From Alkalibacterium sp. (lineage in GTDB: Bacteria; Bacillota; Bacilli; Lactobacillales; Carnobacteriaceae_A), in contig JAFIFE010000011.1 in assembly GCA_020832185.1 (NCBI GenBank), forward strand, positions 241,432 to 305,431: DNA of 64,000 nucleotides, read 5' to 3'. The translations under genes and the position numbers were made by a program. A model generated the notes under the pieces. That model did not search any database. It saw only the letters and a list, made by a program, of their open reading frames with translations, and was not told the origin of the DNA. Positions within the stretch are counted from its first letter, which is position 1. Every line of letters begins with the position of its first letter. Positions 27,538 through 35,830 of the stretch are shown piece by piece.

Positions 27538-27573
27538 AAAAAGGTCAGGATCCTTATGGATCCTGACCTTTTT
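27538..27573. terminator. Bidirectional terminator
   Basis: A perfect 16-bp stem (AAAAAGGTCAGGATCC / GGATCCTGACCTTTTT) with a TTAT loop sits between the convergent symporter and dioxygenase genes. Confidence 0.9.
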
Positions 27574-27578
27574 AGTCT

Positions 27579-28556
27579 TTATTCTTTTTCAAATGTTTTC
27601 GTGCTGCGGACAGTATCGATATGACGTACCTGACTTTCAATGGATTCTCTCTGATTCTCAAGGAAAGGAGGGAGCGATATTTTCTCACCTAGCGTTTCAT
27701 AAGGCTCATCCTGCATAAATCCTGGTCCATCAGTTGCCAGTTCGACTAATATTCCTCTAGTGATTCGGGCATAAAGAGACTGGAAGTAAAAACGATCGAC
27801 AAACCCTGAACTCGGGATCTGGAATCCTTGATACGTTTCCAGCCAGTCATTGATTGCTTTTTTATCATCCACCCTGAAGGCCACGTGATGAACCGTTCCG
27901 TATCCCTCGCTGTGTGGCGTTGCTTCTTTATTTACCTCTACAATGACTTGAGCCCCATTTCCTCCTTCGCCCATTTCAAACAAATGAAATGCGTCTTCCG
28001 CATCGATTTCTTTCATGTCGTATACTTGCTCAAGGACGGCTTTGATATAGTCATAATCGGAATACATCAGGAAGATAGGCCCCAGTCCAGTAATTGCATA
28101 CTCTAATGGGACAGGTCCATCCTGCCATGGTGTACCCGATGCTACCCCTTTATTGTTTTCATCAGAAATCAGCTGATACTGCTGATTATCAAAGTCAACA
28201 AACTTCAGGACTTTCTTTCCAAACTGTTCCTCTATTCCCGCATGATCAATGGATATACGGTCAAAACGCTTGACCCAATAATCTAACGCCTCATCATTAG
28301 GCACCCTGAATGAGGTTCGGGAAATCTCATCGTTCCCGTGCACGCCTTTGGGGATATTCGGAAAATCAAAGAAAGTCATATCCGTTCCGGCACTGCCCTT
28401 ATCATCTGCAAAAAACAGATGGTAGGTCTGTATGTCATCCTGATTGACTGTTTTCTTAACCAATCGCAGCCCTAAAACGTGCGTAAAGTAATCGTATATG
28501 CTCTCTGCACTACTTGTTATAGCCGTGACGTGATGAATCCCAGTTAATCGTTTCAT
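27579..28556 (-). CDS. mhqO: Ring-cleaving dioxygenase, MhqO-like (VOC fold)
   Basis: This protein of 325 residues is made of two VOC halves: GIHHVTAITSSAESIYDYFTHVLGLRLV at the start and GYGTVHHVAFRVDDKKAINDWL in the second half. Metal ligands would be the His of GIHHVT, the His of VHHVAF and a Glu near ILVELATDGPGF. It resembles the Bacillus MhqO/MhqE group, linked to hydroquinone and catechol resistance. ATG 28556 follows AGGAGGAG. A longer in-frame reading to 28616 has no ribosome site. An MhqR-like palindrome overlies the start of transcription. Confidence 0.85.
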   Translation of the reverse strand: MKRLTGIHHVTAITSSAESIYDYFTHVLGLRLVKKTVNQDDIQTYHLFFADDKGSAGTDMTFFDFPNIPKGVHGNDEISRTSFRVPNDEALDYWVKRFDRISIDHAGIEEQFGKKVLKFVDFDNQQYQLISDENNKGVASGTPWQDGPVPLEYAITGLGPIFLMYSDYDYIKAVLEQVYDMKEIDAEDAFHLFEMGEGGNGAQVIVEVNKEATPHSEGYGTVHHVAFRVDDKKAINDWLETYQGFQIPSSGFVDRFYFQSLYARITRGILVELATDGPGFMQDEPYETLGEKISLPPFLENQRESIESQVRHIDTVRSTKTFEKE

Positions 28557-28670
28557 AATAAACTCCTCCTGTATTTTCTTCCATCTAATTTGGTTTAATA
28601 TTAGGCGCGTGATCACACTGTTTCTCCTTGCCTATACAACTGAATCCCTCAAGTAAAGTTCTTACTATTT

Positions 28671-28716
28671 ACTTCGAATTCGAGATAATTATAACTCACC
28701 TTCTTTTTAATGTCAA
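28671..28716 (-). promoter_or_regulatory. Promoter of the mhqO-like gene with a MhqR-like operator
   Basis: On the minus strand TTGACA (complement of 28711-28716) and TATAAT (complement of 28688-28693) are separated by exactly 17 bases, a perfect consensus. Directly downstream lies ATCTCGAATTCGAAGT (complement of 28671-28686), an almost perfect palindrome. It closely resembles, from memory, the MhqR box of Bacillus subtilis. Binding there would block initiation. Confidence 0.7.
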
Positions 28717-28770
28717 ATTGTTGCATTTTTATGAAGAATAAATCTTTTTAATAATAATTAATAATTTTGA

Positions 28771-28799
28771 TTGCTAATCCAATTTTAATCAATTATACT
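28771..28799 (+). promoter_or_regulatory. Promoter of the RRNPP-type regulator gene
   Basis: TTGCTA (28771-28776) and TATACT (28794-28799) are 17 bases apart. An imperfectly placed inverted repeat, TTGATT (28767-28772) and AATCAA (28787-28792), brackets the spacer and may bind the regulator itself. Confidence 0.5.
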
Positions 28800-28825
28800 T
28801 CCTATATAGAAAGCGTGGGATCGAC

Positions 28826-29707
28826 ATGAAATTAGGAGAAATTATCAAGCTCAGGAGAAAAGAACTGGGTTTAACGCAACAAGAACTAGCAAAAGACATC
28901 TGTGCTCAAGCACTCATCAGCCGTGTTGAGAAAGGCGACATTGTGCCTAAAAAAGCCATACTCGATAAACTTGAAGCAAGACTTGAATTGGAAAAGAATG
29001 AGCTAGTCAAAGCAGATCATGATAATACTAAGAAAAACGAATTAAACGAAGTCAAGCAAACTATAAGAAAATACCTTACTGCTAGAGATTATAAGACAAT
29101 TGAGTTATTATTAGACCATCATAAGGTTTTAATTAATAGTGCCCGTGACCTGAATGATAAAGTTTTCTTTGTCTGGGTCTATGCTTTTTTACAACATTCA
29201 TTATATGATAAAAGAGAAGAAATACTTGAGATTCTAAATGATATTTATTTAGACGATATTGAAAAAAATCTTGCTGTGGAGATTTTAAACGTTCGTGGAA
29301 TCATTCATTATAAAAATGAACATTTCGATAAAGCTCTCGAAAATTATAGACAAGGAATAGATATTCTTGACGAAACTGTAGATTTCGAAATAAGAGCAAA
29401 AATCACATTAAACTATGCTTTAACTCTTGAACAAAAAGATTTTAATAAAGAAGCCCTTTCATATATTTCTGAAGGTATTGATTTGTTGGTAAAAAACAAC
29501 TCCCTTTACTCACTTGGTGATTATCATCATACAAAAGGGCACATTTTCTATAAACTAGGAAATCTAATCGATGCAAAAGAGTGTTTTGAGCTCTCAGCAA
29601 GTATATTTAAATTACAAAATAATAAAAAACTTTTATCTTTCTCTCAGTTGGCACTGACTGAAATACGCAACAAATTATCTGCCCAATCAAAGGAGGAAAC
29701 AGAATGA
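28826..29707 (+). CDS. HTH-TPR regulator of the RRNPP/PlcR type
   Basis: This is a predicted peptide-responsive transcription factor of 293 residues. Residues 1-60 form an XRE helix-turn-helix (MKLGEIIKLRRKELGLTQQE, then ISRVEKGDIVPKK). Residues about 70-290 are all-helical with tetratricopeptide-like repeats (for example IIHYKNEHFDKALENYRQGI and YHHTKGHIFYKLGNLIDAKE). The size and order match PlcR, NprR and Rgg-like regulators that bind re-imported peptides. The stop codon overlaps the start of a 47-residue exported peptide gene (ATGA), which fits a receptor-pheromone pair. Codon use is AT-richer than in neighbouring genes, which may indicate transfer. The ligand and targets are unknown. Confidence 0.85.
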   Translation: MKLGEIIKLRRKELGLTQQELAKDICAQALISRVEKGDIVPKKAILDKLEARLELEKNELVKADHDNTKKNELNEVKQTIRKYLTARDYKTIELLLDHHKVLINSARDLNDKVFFVWVYAFLQHSLYDKREEILEILNDIYLDDIEKNLAVEILNVRGIIHYKNEHFDKALENYRQGIDILDETVDFEIRAKITLNYALTLEQKDFNKEALSYISEGIDLLVKNNSLYSLGDYHHTKGHIFYKLGNLIDAKECFELSASIFKLQNNKKLLSFSQLALTEIRNKLSAQSKEETE

Positions 29708-29847
29708 AAAAACATACTAAAATCGTCTCATTTTTAATAGTTAGTTTAACTGTTTTAACTTTTATTGTTTCACCACTTACAGTCCCAAGAATTCCACCAT
29801 TACCAATTCGCACAACAGCAGAGGTAACTTCACATTACGTAGTTTAA
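29704..29847 (+). CDS. Putative secreted signalling peptide precursor (PapR-like)
   Basis: This 47-residue ORF overlaps the regulator stop by four bases and has an excellent ribosome site, AAAGGAGG, seven bases before ATG. The peptide has a basic start (MKKHTK), a 17-residue hydrophobic core (IVSFLIVSLTVLTFIVS), a Pro-rich segment (PRIPPLPIR) and a short polar C-terminus ending EVTSHYVV. This is the plan of PapR/NprX-type pro-pheromones: Sec export, then processing to a C-terminal oligopeptide. Which residues form the active peptide is unknown; the last 5-8 are the first guess. It shares no sequence identity I can see with known pheromones. Confidence 0.75.
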   Translation: MKKHTKIVSFLIVSLTVLTFIVSPLTVPRIPPLPIRTTAEVTSHYVV

Positions 29848-29904
29848 TTGATTGTTAGCCAACTGATAACGATAAAAGACCTCTAGAATCGACTACCCAA
29901 TAAC

Positions 29905-29939
29905 GGCTGATGGACGCATAGTTCATTGGCCATTTTTTT
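29905..29939 (+). terminator. Terminator after the peptide gene
   Basis: GGCTGATGGA pairs with TTCATTGGCC (three G-T wobbles) over a seven-base loop, then seven T follow. It closes the regulator-peptide unit about 60 bases after the peptide stop. Confidence 0.7.
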
Positions 29940-30033
29940 GTTTAATTTTACATTATAAGCATATTAATACAGAAACAAGTACTGGTATGATAAGCTTATA
30001 CTGTTCAAAAATAAAAAAAAGGAGTTTTTTATT

Positions 30034-30342
30034 ATGGCAGATAGAAACGAAGATCCACGCAGAAGAGAGGAAAATAGACGCACTGGTCTTTTCGCCCTAT
30101 TCTTTATCGCGCTTATTATTATTGTCGGGGTAGTTGTGGTTATGTTCTTCATGGGAGATGGAGGCACTACCGATACAAATAATGAGGACCAGACAGAAGA
30201 GCAAGTCGATGATAACGGTGATGATGCTGATGTTGATGTCGATGTTGATTTGGACGATAGTGGAGATGACGCAGATACTGATACTGATACTGATACGGAT
30301 GATGCTGACACTGACGACACTGATTCTGAAGACGGAGAGTAA
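30034..30342 (+). CDS. Membrane-anchored protein with an Asp-repeat tail
   Basis: The 102-residue protein has a charged cytoplasmic start (about residues 1-17), one membrane helix (18-42, LFALFFIALIIIVGVVVVMF), and an outer tail almost entirely of Asp, Thr, Val, Glu and Ser (DADVDVDVDLDD, DTDTDTDTDD). The tail contains short tandem DNA repeats (GATACT, four in a row at 30274-30297), so its length could vary between strains without a frameshift. AAGGAG lies before ATG. A role in cation binding at the surface or adaptation to salt is speculation. I know no named family. Confidence 0.7.
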   Translation: MADRNEDPRRREENRRTGLFALFFIALIIIVGVVVVMFFMGDGGTTDTNNEDQTEEQVDDNGDDADVDVDVDLDDSGDDADTDTDTDTDDADTDDTDSEDGE

Positions 30343-30387
30343 TCCACGTCCCTACTTACCAACTCTATTTTGATTATAAGAATACTT

Positions 30388-30427
30388 AGCTGGAACAGTT
30401 TATTCTATCTGTTTCAGCTCTTTTTTT
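30388..30427 (+). terminator. Terminator after the Asp-repeat gene
   Basis: AGCTGGAACAG pairs with CTGTTTCAGCT (one wobble), followed by C and seven T. Confidence 0.8.
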
Positions 30428-30575
30428 ATGCCTGTTGTTATATATGAGGAAGAATTGGGTTTATTATACAGCTGACACTTGATATATTACTAGTATAAAC
30501 AATCAGTGCGTTTGAGCTGTTTCATCACTTTATAATCTAAAAAAACTCCCTATTAAGCGAGAAAGGGGCATTCAC

Positions 30576-31058
30576 ATGCCAAAAAGCAAGAAAACCAATG
30601 CCATCAGACTTCTGGAACAACACTCTATTCCTTACCAGGAACATCATTATTTTGGTGACGATGTTTCTAATGGGGTCGACGTTGCAAAAAAGATGGGCAA
30701 TGATCCTGATCAGCAATTCAAAACATTGGTGACTGAAGGAAAATCAAAAGAGCATTATGTTTTTATGATTCCGGTTAATTCCGAACTGGATTTAAAAAAA
30801 GCGGCACAAGCTGTAGGGGAAAAAAGTATATCAATGATCAAGGAAAAGGAACTGCTGCCGCTGACCGGTTATGTCCATGGCGGCTGTTCTCCTATTGGAA
30901 TGAAAAAACAGTACAGTACTATTCTTCATTCTTCCTCAAATGCGTTTGAAACGATTATATTTAGTGCCGGAAAAGTCGGGGTATCTGTCGAAGTTGATCC
31001 ACAGAGTCTCTCTCTTCTGATAGACTTGAGTGTTTATGATGTCGTAAAAGAAAATTAG
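30576..31058 (+). CDS. ybaK: YbaK/EbsC-type aminoacyl-tRNA deacylase
   Basis: This is a trans-editing enzyme of 160 residues that hydrolyses mischarged Cys-tRNA(Pro). Family features are RLLEQHSIPYQEHHY at the start, DPDQQFKTLVTEG with the conserved Lys in the active pocket, FMIPVNSELDLKKAAQAVGEKSI, and GYVHGGCSPIGMKKQ. AGAAAGGGG precedes the ATG. It is a single gene closed by a strong terminator. Confidence 0.92.
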   Translation: MPKSKKTNAIRLLEQHSIPYQEHHYFGDDVSNGVDVAKKMGNDPDQQFKTLVTEGKSKEHYVFMIPVNSELDLKKAAQAVGEKSISMIKEKELLPLTGYVHGGCSPIGMKKQYSTILHSSSNAFETIIFSAGKVGVSVEVDPQSLSLLIDLSVYDVVKEN

Positions 31059-31076
31059 ACGGCCACAATAAAAAAA

Positions 31077-31126
31077 GAACTGGGGGCGATACGATTTAAC
31101 ACGTATCGCTCCCAGTCCTTTTTTTT
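31077..31126. terminator. Bidirectional terminator
   Basis: ACTGGGGGCGATACG pairs with CGTATCGCTCCCAGT (one mismatch), flanked by A- and T-runs. It lies between the convergent ybaK and DUF218 genes and overlaps the last stop codon of the latter. Confidence 0.88.
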
Positions 31127-32108
31127 ACTTAGTCACTAACTTTTTGATGCCCTGTTTCTCAAATAACCCTGCAATTCTAAAGACAGTCTGATAGCTCAAT
31201 CGAATTTCCTTGTCCATATGTCCAATCGTATCTTTGGGTGCAGCCCCTACTAAGTGGGCATCATAGTTATCAGTCTTTAAGCCCATATATAAGGACATCC
31301 ACGCACGCGGTAGATGATCGCGAGAAGTGACCACAGCTATCCTTGAAAAGTGACGTGGCTTAATGTAGTCCATAAATTCTATGATATTTCCGACTGTATC
31401 TCTCGCACGTTCCAGTGAAACGAGTCTCTCCTCTTCAATTCCTGACTCATGAAGCTCTCTTTTCATTTCTACAGCTTCACAGTACTGGTTCTGGACAGCT
31501 CCCCCGCTTAACAGGATTGTCGCGTCAGGGTATTGCTCAGCAAGGTGTTTCACTTTTTCAAGGCGCTGGATTAACTTTAGTGGCATTGTCCCGTCTTCAT
31601 TAAGAAAGTAGCCAAATACACAAATAAGATCGATAGGTCCTCCATTGAGATCGTAATCAAATCTCAGCTTATGCTGATCAATAAACTCCAGCACGCCTGT
31701 AAAATAGTTAAATACACCCAAGTCTCTTTGCTTCAAGGTCATTAAGGCCTTATTAATCAGGGATGGATTTTCTTTGATAATGATCAGCTGAATGAGCCGC
31801 ATAATGATTGCATAGATATTGTCAGGGTCTCTTTCCAAGACCTCCTCACATACTTCTATAGTCTCCTTATTGTAATCAAATAGCGCTAAGACTTCGGCTT
31901 TTAGGAGCAATGAATCGATCAGTTCTCTCTCAGCTGCAATGAGGTGATTTAGTTCCTTCAGCGCTGTTTTGTACTGCCATTTTTCCAGTAACCGGACAAC
32001 GCCGCTTAAATCTTCGATAGCATTAAAACTGGATCCCACAACTGGGATCAGCTTTGCTGTCTCAACGTCACCTTTATAATCTTGAATCGTCACATATTTT
32101 CCATCCAT
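31125..32108 (-). CDS. DUF218 (YdcF/SanA-like) protein with a helical N-terminal domain
   Basis: Residues 150-327 form a DUF218 domain: ICVFGYFLNEDGTMPLKLI, TILLSGGAVQNQYCEA, SGIEEERLVSLERARDTVGN and IAVVTSRDHLPRAWM. These correspond to the family's conserved G-G, E-x-x-S-x-x-T and H-x-x-R positions. Residues 30-145 are helical and look like TPR units (WQYKTALKELNHLIAAERELIDSLLLKAE). No membrane segment is present, unlike SanA. The function of DUF218 is unsettled; envelope or phosphoryl-group chemistry is suggested. Twelve bases separate it from the upstream glycerophosphodiesterase gene, so it ends the ABC operon. Confidence 0.75.
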   Translation of the reverse strand: MDGKYVTIQDYKGDVETAKLIPVVGSSFNAIEDLSGVVRLLEKWQYKTALKELNHLIAAERELIDSLLLKAEVLALFDYNKETIEVCEEVLERDPDNIYAIIMRLIQLIIIKENPSLINKALMTLKQRDLGVFNYFTGVLEFIDQHKLRFDYDLNGGPIDLICVFGYFLNEDGTMPLKLIQRLEKVKHLAEQYPDATILLSGGAVQNQYCEAVEMKRELHESGIEEERLVSLERARDTVGNIIEFMDYIKPRHFSRIAVVTSRDHLPRAWMSLYMGLKTDNYDAHLVGAAPKDTIGHMDKEIRLSYQTVFRIAGLFEKQGIKKLVTK

Positions 32109-32120
32109 TCAAACACCCGC

Positions 32121-32948
32121 TTATCGTCTTTTTTGTCTGTATGTGTGAAGAAAATTCGGCCAGTCGGTCTGTATGACGTGTATCCCCTTATCAACTAAAC
32201 AATCCCAAGACTGGTTTTCTATAAGAGCGACGTCGTCATGGAACCCTCCTAGAAGATTAAATTCCACGCCTAGGTTTTCTGAATTAACTACTGTAAGCAA
32301 TCCTTTTTCTTCAACCTTCTTCAGCCATGAGCCTTGAAGCATTTCCGATTCGAACTCAGAACAAATCAGTTCCAATCCAACTGTGTGAATATCTGAATAG
32401 GTTAAGACCAGATAAGCTTCATCAGTGCTGTGAACGATAGGAATAAATGATAATCCAGCACCAATTTTTGCAAATTCATCCAAGTATGTCTTAACGACAG
32501 GCGACTTAAAAACCAGCTGGTTCTGCTTTCCTGACTGATGGATTAGCTTAAAAAACTCTGGGTCATTCCAATATTCCCATGAGCGGTCTATATTGACTAG
32601 TTTCCCTTCTGGAAGCCATTCAAGAAACTGACCGAGTGTATTAACTTTATGTCCAGACGGGCTGCCTATTGAATTGTACACACTACTGTGATTTATTTCA
32701 TGAGATGTGAGCTCTTTAAAATTCTCATCTCTGGATAGCAGTTTGGGTTCATTCCCATCATGAAACAAATAATAGTGTTCATCAGCAGTCCTGCACACGT
32801 CCACCTCTACAATGTCCGCTCCAGCTTTGTAGGCAAGCATTGCAGACTCTATGGTGTTCTCAATGATGTTCCCACCCCAGAACCCTCTGTGAGCCATGAT
32901 CAGAAAAGGAGAGGTCTTCAAACGATGTTTCAATGCCTTTTCAATCAT
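32121..32948 (-). CDS. Glycerophosphodiester phosphodiesterase family protein
   Basis: This GDPD-fold TIM barrel of 275 residues should cleave glycerophosphodiesters to glycerol 3-phosphate and an alcohol. The start has the catalytic signature MAHRGFWGGNIIENTIESAM (His-Arg and Glu-Asn), then GADIVEVDVCRTADEHYYLFHDG with the Glu-x-Asp metal ligands and second catalytic His. There is no signal peptide, so it acts in the cytoplasm on imported substrate. It overlaps the permease gene by four bases (ATGA). This suggests that the ABC importer brings in a glycerophosphodiester or related phosphate ester. Confidence 0.85.
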   Translation of the reverse strand: MIEKALKHRLKTSPFLIMAHRGFWGGNIIENTIESAMLAYKAGADIVEVDVCRTADEHYYLFHDGNEPKLLSRDENFKELTSHEINHSSVYNSIGSPSGHKVNTLGQFLEWLPEGKLVNIDRSWEYWNDPEFFKLIHQSGKQNQLVFKSPVVKTYLDEFAKIGAGLSFIPIVHSTDEAYLVLTYSDIHTVGLELICSEFESEMLQGSWLKKVEEKGLLTVVNSENLGVEFNLLGGFHDDVALIENQSWDCLVDKGIHVIQTDWPNFLHTYRQKRR

Positions 32949-34774
32949 GCTTTACCTCCAGTAGCTGGATCATCCACACCTGTGTCCCCTAAGCCGGAGA
33001 CAATAACAGGCGCTTTGATTCTTCTTCTGGATTTTCTGACGCCACTCTTCTTCTCTCCCATTTTAGAGCCTCTGCCATACACGACATAGAACATGACTGA
33101 ACTCACTGCCATGATAATGACTGAGTAGACCAAGTTGACTGCCGCTGCATTGACGTTGTTGGCTGCATCTGCATTTCGACGGATCGTAATCCCAATCGTA
33201 GGATAGGCCGGATGGTACAAGAACGCAGATAAATCATAGTCCGCCAGAAAGTTGTTAAAGTTCAAAGCGACCAATGCCAGTGCGGTTGGCAGAAGCGCCG
33301 GTAAAATAATGCGCAGGAAGGTGCGTATGGGGGACGACCCAAGAATGCGGGACGCATCTTCCAGATTGTTGTCAAACGAGTAATAGGCCCCTTTAATGTA
33401 CCTTAAAGTAGAGGGGAGCATCATGATCAGATAAACTAACGGAAGGATCCATACACTCCCTATAACGCTGTTTCCAAACAGGAGAAAAGATGGAGAATCA
33501 TAGGAAATAATCAAGCCTAGTGCCAGCATCAAGCCAGGCAGCAGCCATGGAATATAAAATAAGTATTCTGTCCATTCCGCCAGCTTGTTATTTTTGTTTT
33601 TCATCACGATCCGGGCAATCATGATCATGAATAATACAGCCAGTACCGCTGCTCCTCCAGCATATACTGCACTTGTCAATAATGGACCATAGTTACTGTT
33701 ATTCGTCAGAATCGCTCTGTAATTTTCCAGTGTGAAATAATCCAGTGATAACGTTGACTGCGAAATCCCCTGAAGGTTCATGAAGGAGAACATAATCACT
33801 AACACTAATGGCGTCACGTAAATGATAAATAGAGCATAAGATAAGATATGAACAACCGTGTTAGCCACTTTGTTCTCGATTTTTTGTTTAGTTACACGTG
33901 TTTTAGTCTTGGAAATCGACATGTAATTGCCTTTCTTCTCATTTCTGGTCATCACAATCAGTAAAATGATCTGCGCGATCCCTAAAATGATTGAAAGAAG
34001 TGCTGCCAGATCTCTAGAAGACGGCCGCTGTGTGAAACTGAGGATCAGTGGAGAAATCGTTTCAAAACTGCCCCCAACCATGATCGGAGCTGCCATCGCA
34101 CCTAATCCCAGCTGGAATGACATAATGACAAGGGTCAATATGATAGGAAACAATGTAGGGAACACAACATCCTTCAACACCTGCCATTGACTGCTTCCCA
34201 GATTTTTTGCCGCTTCAATTGTATTATTGTCCAGCCCTTTAACGCCATTTCTAAAGAAGAGCATATGATTAGTCGTACAGGCAAATGTCATGACAAAGAG
34301 TACAGCTGGAAACCCTGTGAACCAGTTTGGTTCGAGGTTAGGAAAAATTTGAGTAAAGATATTGGTCAGTACCCCATTTTGGCCGTAGACATAAAGATAG
34401 CCATTATTAAGGACCATTCCACTGAATACCAATGTTGACATGAAGCCCACTCTTAAAATCCGTGCGCCTTTCACATCAAAGTACTCAGTGACTAAAACGA
34501 TAAACGTTCCGACAATATTGACTGTAACGGTCAATACTGCAGCCAGAAGAAATGAATTGAGTATCGCCCGAATCGCTCTGTTGGATCTGGACAGACGGTC
34601 GAAAGCGGATAAGCTCAGTTCCCCATCGACCCAGAATATATCAATAAGGACGTTTACATTGGGCCATATCAATAAAGCAAAAATAAACCATGCTACAAAT
34701 AATACAAAAAGATAAAAAGGGACTTTAGCAAGGAGGTTAGACTCTTTCATTTTTAAATATCTGCTATTCATCAT
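32945..34774 (-). CDS. Fused double ABC transporter permease
   Basis: The 609-residue protein carries two complete permease halves with about 12 membrane helices. Each half has an EAA loop: EAAKNLGSSQWQVLKDVVFP near residue 190 and DASRILGSSPIRTFLRIILP near residue 480. Fused permeases of this kind occur in the Fbp/Afu/PhnU-type importers for iron, 2-aminoethylphosphonate or sugar phosphates. The C-terminal 30 residues are basic and cytoplasmic. It works with the ATPase and lipoprotein encoded upstream. Confidence 0.88.
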   Translation of the reverse strand: MMNSRYLKMKESNLLAKVPFYLFVLFVAWFIFALLIWPNVNVLIDIFWVDGELSLSAFDRLSRSNRAIRAILNSFLLAAVLTVTVNIVGTFIVLVTEYFDVKGARILRVGFMSTLVFSGMVLNNGYLYVYGQNGVLTNIFTQIFPNLEPNWFTGFPAVLFVMTFACTTNHMLFFRNGVKGLDNNTIEAAKNLGSSQWQVLKDVVFPTLFPIILTLVIMSFQLGLGAMAAPIMVGGSFETISPLILSFTQRPSSRDLAALLSIILGIAQIILLIVMTRNEKKGNYMSISKTKTRVTKQKIENKVANTVVHILSYALFIIYVTPLVLVIMFSFMNLQGISQSTLSLDYFTLENYRAILTNNSNYGPLLTSAVYAGGAAVLAVLFMIMIARIVMKNKNNKLAEWTEYLFYIPWLLPGLMLALGLIISYDSPSFLLFGNSVIGSVWILPLVYLIMMLPSTLRYIKGAYYSFDNNLEDASRILGSSPIRTFLRIILPALLPTALALVALNFNNFLADYDLSAFLYHPAYPTIGITIRRNADAANNVNAAAVNLVYSVIIMAVSSVMFYVVYGRGSKMGEKKSGVRKSRRRIKAPVIVSGLGDTGVDDPATGGKA

Positions 34775-34776
34775 TT

Positions 34777-35799
34777 TTAATCTCCTCCGTACTCCAAGAT
34801 GTCTTTAGGATCAATATATAGGGTCAAATCATTTTTTGAATCGATGCGAGTGGTCCCATCTTCTTTTACTATGATCCGCACTGTTGTATCCAGTGCTTCA
34901 CAGATATATGTGGAGAACGTACCGTAAAAGACTTCCTGTAGAATTTTTCCTTTTACAGGCACGGCTTTGCTTCCTTCAGGAACAGATAAATTGATTTTTT
35001 CTTCGCGTACATAGTGTTTCGCTTTTGTATCGAACTGATGTGTTTCCCCATGACTGTTGATATGATTTATAAGTACCGGGCCAAGATAATTTGCTTCTCC
35101 GATAAACTTACATACAAATTCGCTTGCTGAATGGTCGTATATTTCTCTTGGTGTGCCTATCTGCTCAATTCTTCCGTTGTTAAACACAGCAATATGATCT
35201 GAGATCTCCAGGGCTTCATCCTGGTCGTGGGTCACATAAATAGCCGTCATTCCCGTTTCACGCTGGATTCGTTTAAGCTCCAGTCTAAGTTGTTTTCGCA
35301 GTTTGGCATCTAAATTGGACAAGGGCTCATCGAACAGCACAATATTCGGCTTTTTGGCCAGTGCTCTAGCGATCGCCACCCTCTGCTGTTGCCCCCCAGA
35401 AAGGTCTGATACGTTTTTACCTAGCTGTTCTTCATTAAGTTCGACTAAATCTGCTAGTTCATAGACGCGATCTTCGATCTGAGCTTTTGATTTTTTTTCA
35501 ATTTTAAGTCCGTACGCTATGTTGTCAAACACGCTCATTGTCGGAAAAAGAGCATACGACTGAAAAATCATGCCAAGTCCTCTTTTTTCGATCGGTGTAT
35601 TAATAATATTCTTCCCGTTTACATTGATGCTGCCTTCAGACGGTTTCAAAAACCCTGCAATCGAACGTAAAGTAGTCGTTTTCCCGCAGCCTGACGGACC
35701 TAATAAAGTAAAAAACTCCCCTTCTTTAATGTCGATATTGACATCATCGATTGCAATAAACTCATCATATTTTACCTGCAGTCCCTTAATCTCAATCAT
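34777..35799 (-). CDS. ABC transporter ATP-binding protein (Fbp/Pot type)
   Basis: This ATPase of 340 residues has Walker A LGPSGCGKTTT (about 33-43), signature LSGGQQQR, Walker B NIVLFDEPLSNLD and the switch His in YVTHDQDEAL. After about residue 240 there is a TOBE-like regulatory domain. It is the energy subunit of the importer formed with the fused permease two bases downstream. Substrate class cannot be told from this subunit alone. Confidence 0.9.
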   Translation of the reverse strand: MIEIKGLQVKYDEFIAIDDVNIDIKEGEFFTLLGPSGCGKTTTLRSIAGFLKPSEGSINVNGKNIINTPIEKRGLGMIFQSYALFPTMSVFDNIAYGLKIEKKSKAQIEDRVYELADLVELNEEQLGKNVSDLSGGQQQRVAIARALAKKPNIVLFDEPLSNLDAKLRKQLRLELKRIQRETGMTAIYVTHDQDEALEISDHIAVFNNGRIEQIGTPREIYDHSASEFVCKFIGEANYLGPVLINHINSHGETHQFDTKAKHYVREEKINLSVPEGSKAVPVKGKILQEVFYGTFSTYICEALDTTVRIIVKEDGTTRIDSKNDLTLYIDPKDILEYGGD

Positions 35800-35830
35800 A
35801 AGCGTTCTCCTTTTTATACTATATATGTAT

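Noticed and set aside
29607..29813. 68-codon minus-strand frame opposite the regulator end and the peptide gene
   Set aside because: The plus strand carries the coupled peptide gene with an excellent ribosome site. The antisense frame has none.
30274..30297. Tandem GATACT units as a CRISPR or satellite array
   Set aside because: Units are six bases, without spacers, and in frame inside a coding region.
29964..30362. 132-codon antisense Ser-rich frame over the Asp-repeat gene
   Set aside because: It is the complement of the GAT-rich repeats and has no ribosome site.
30134..30373. Frame +2 reading of the Asp-repeat gene
   Set aside because: The translation (repeats of Met, Leu, Ile) is a by-product of the hexamer repeats. 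The Asp frame has the ribosome site.
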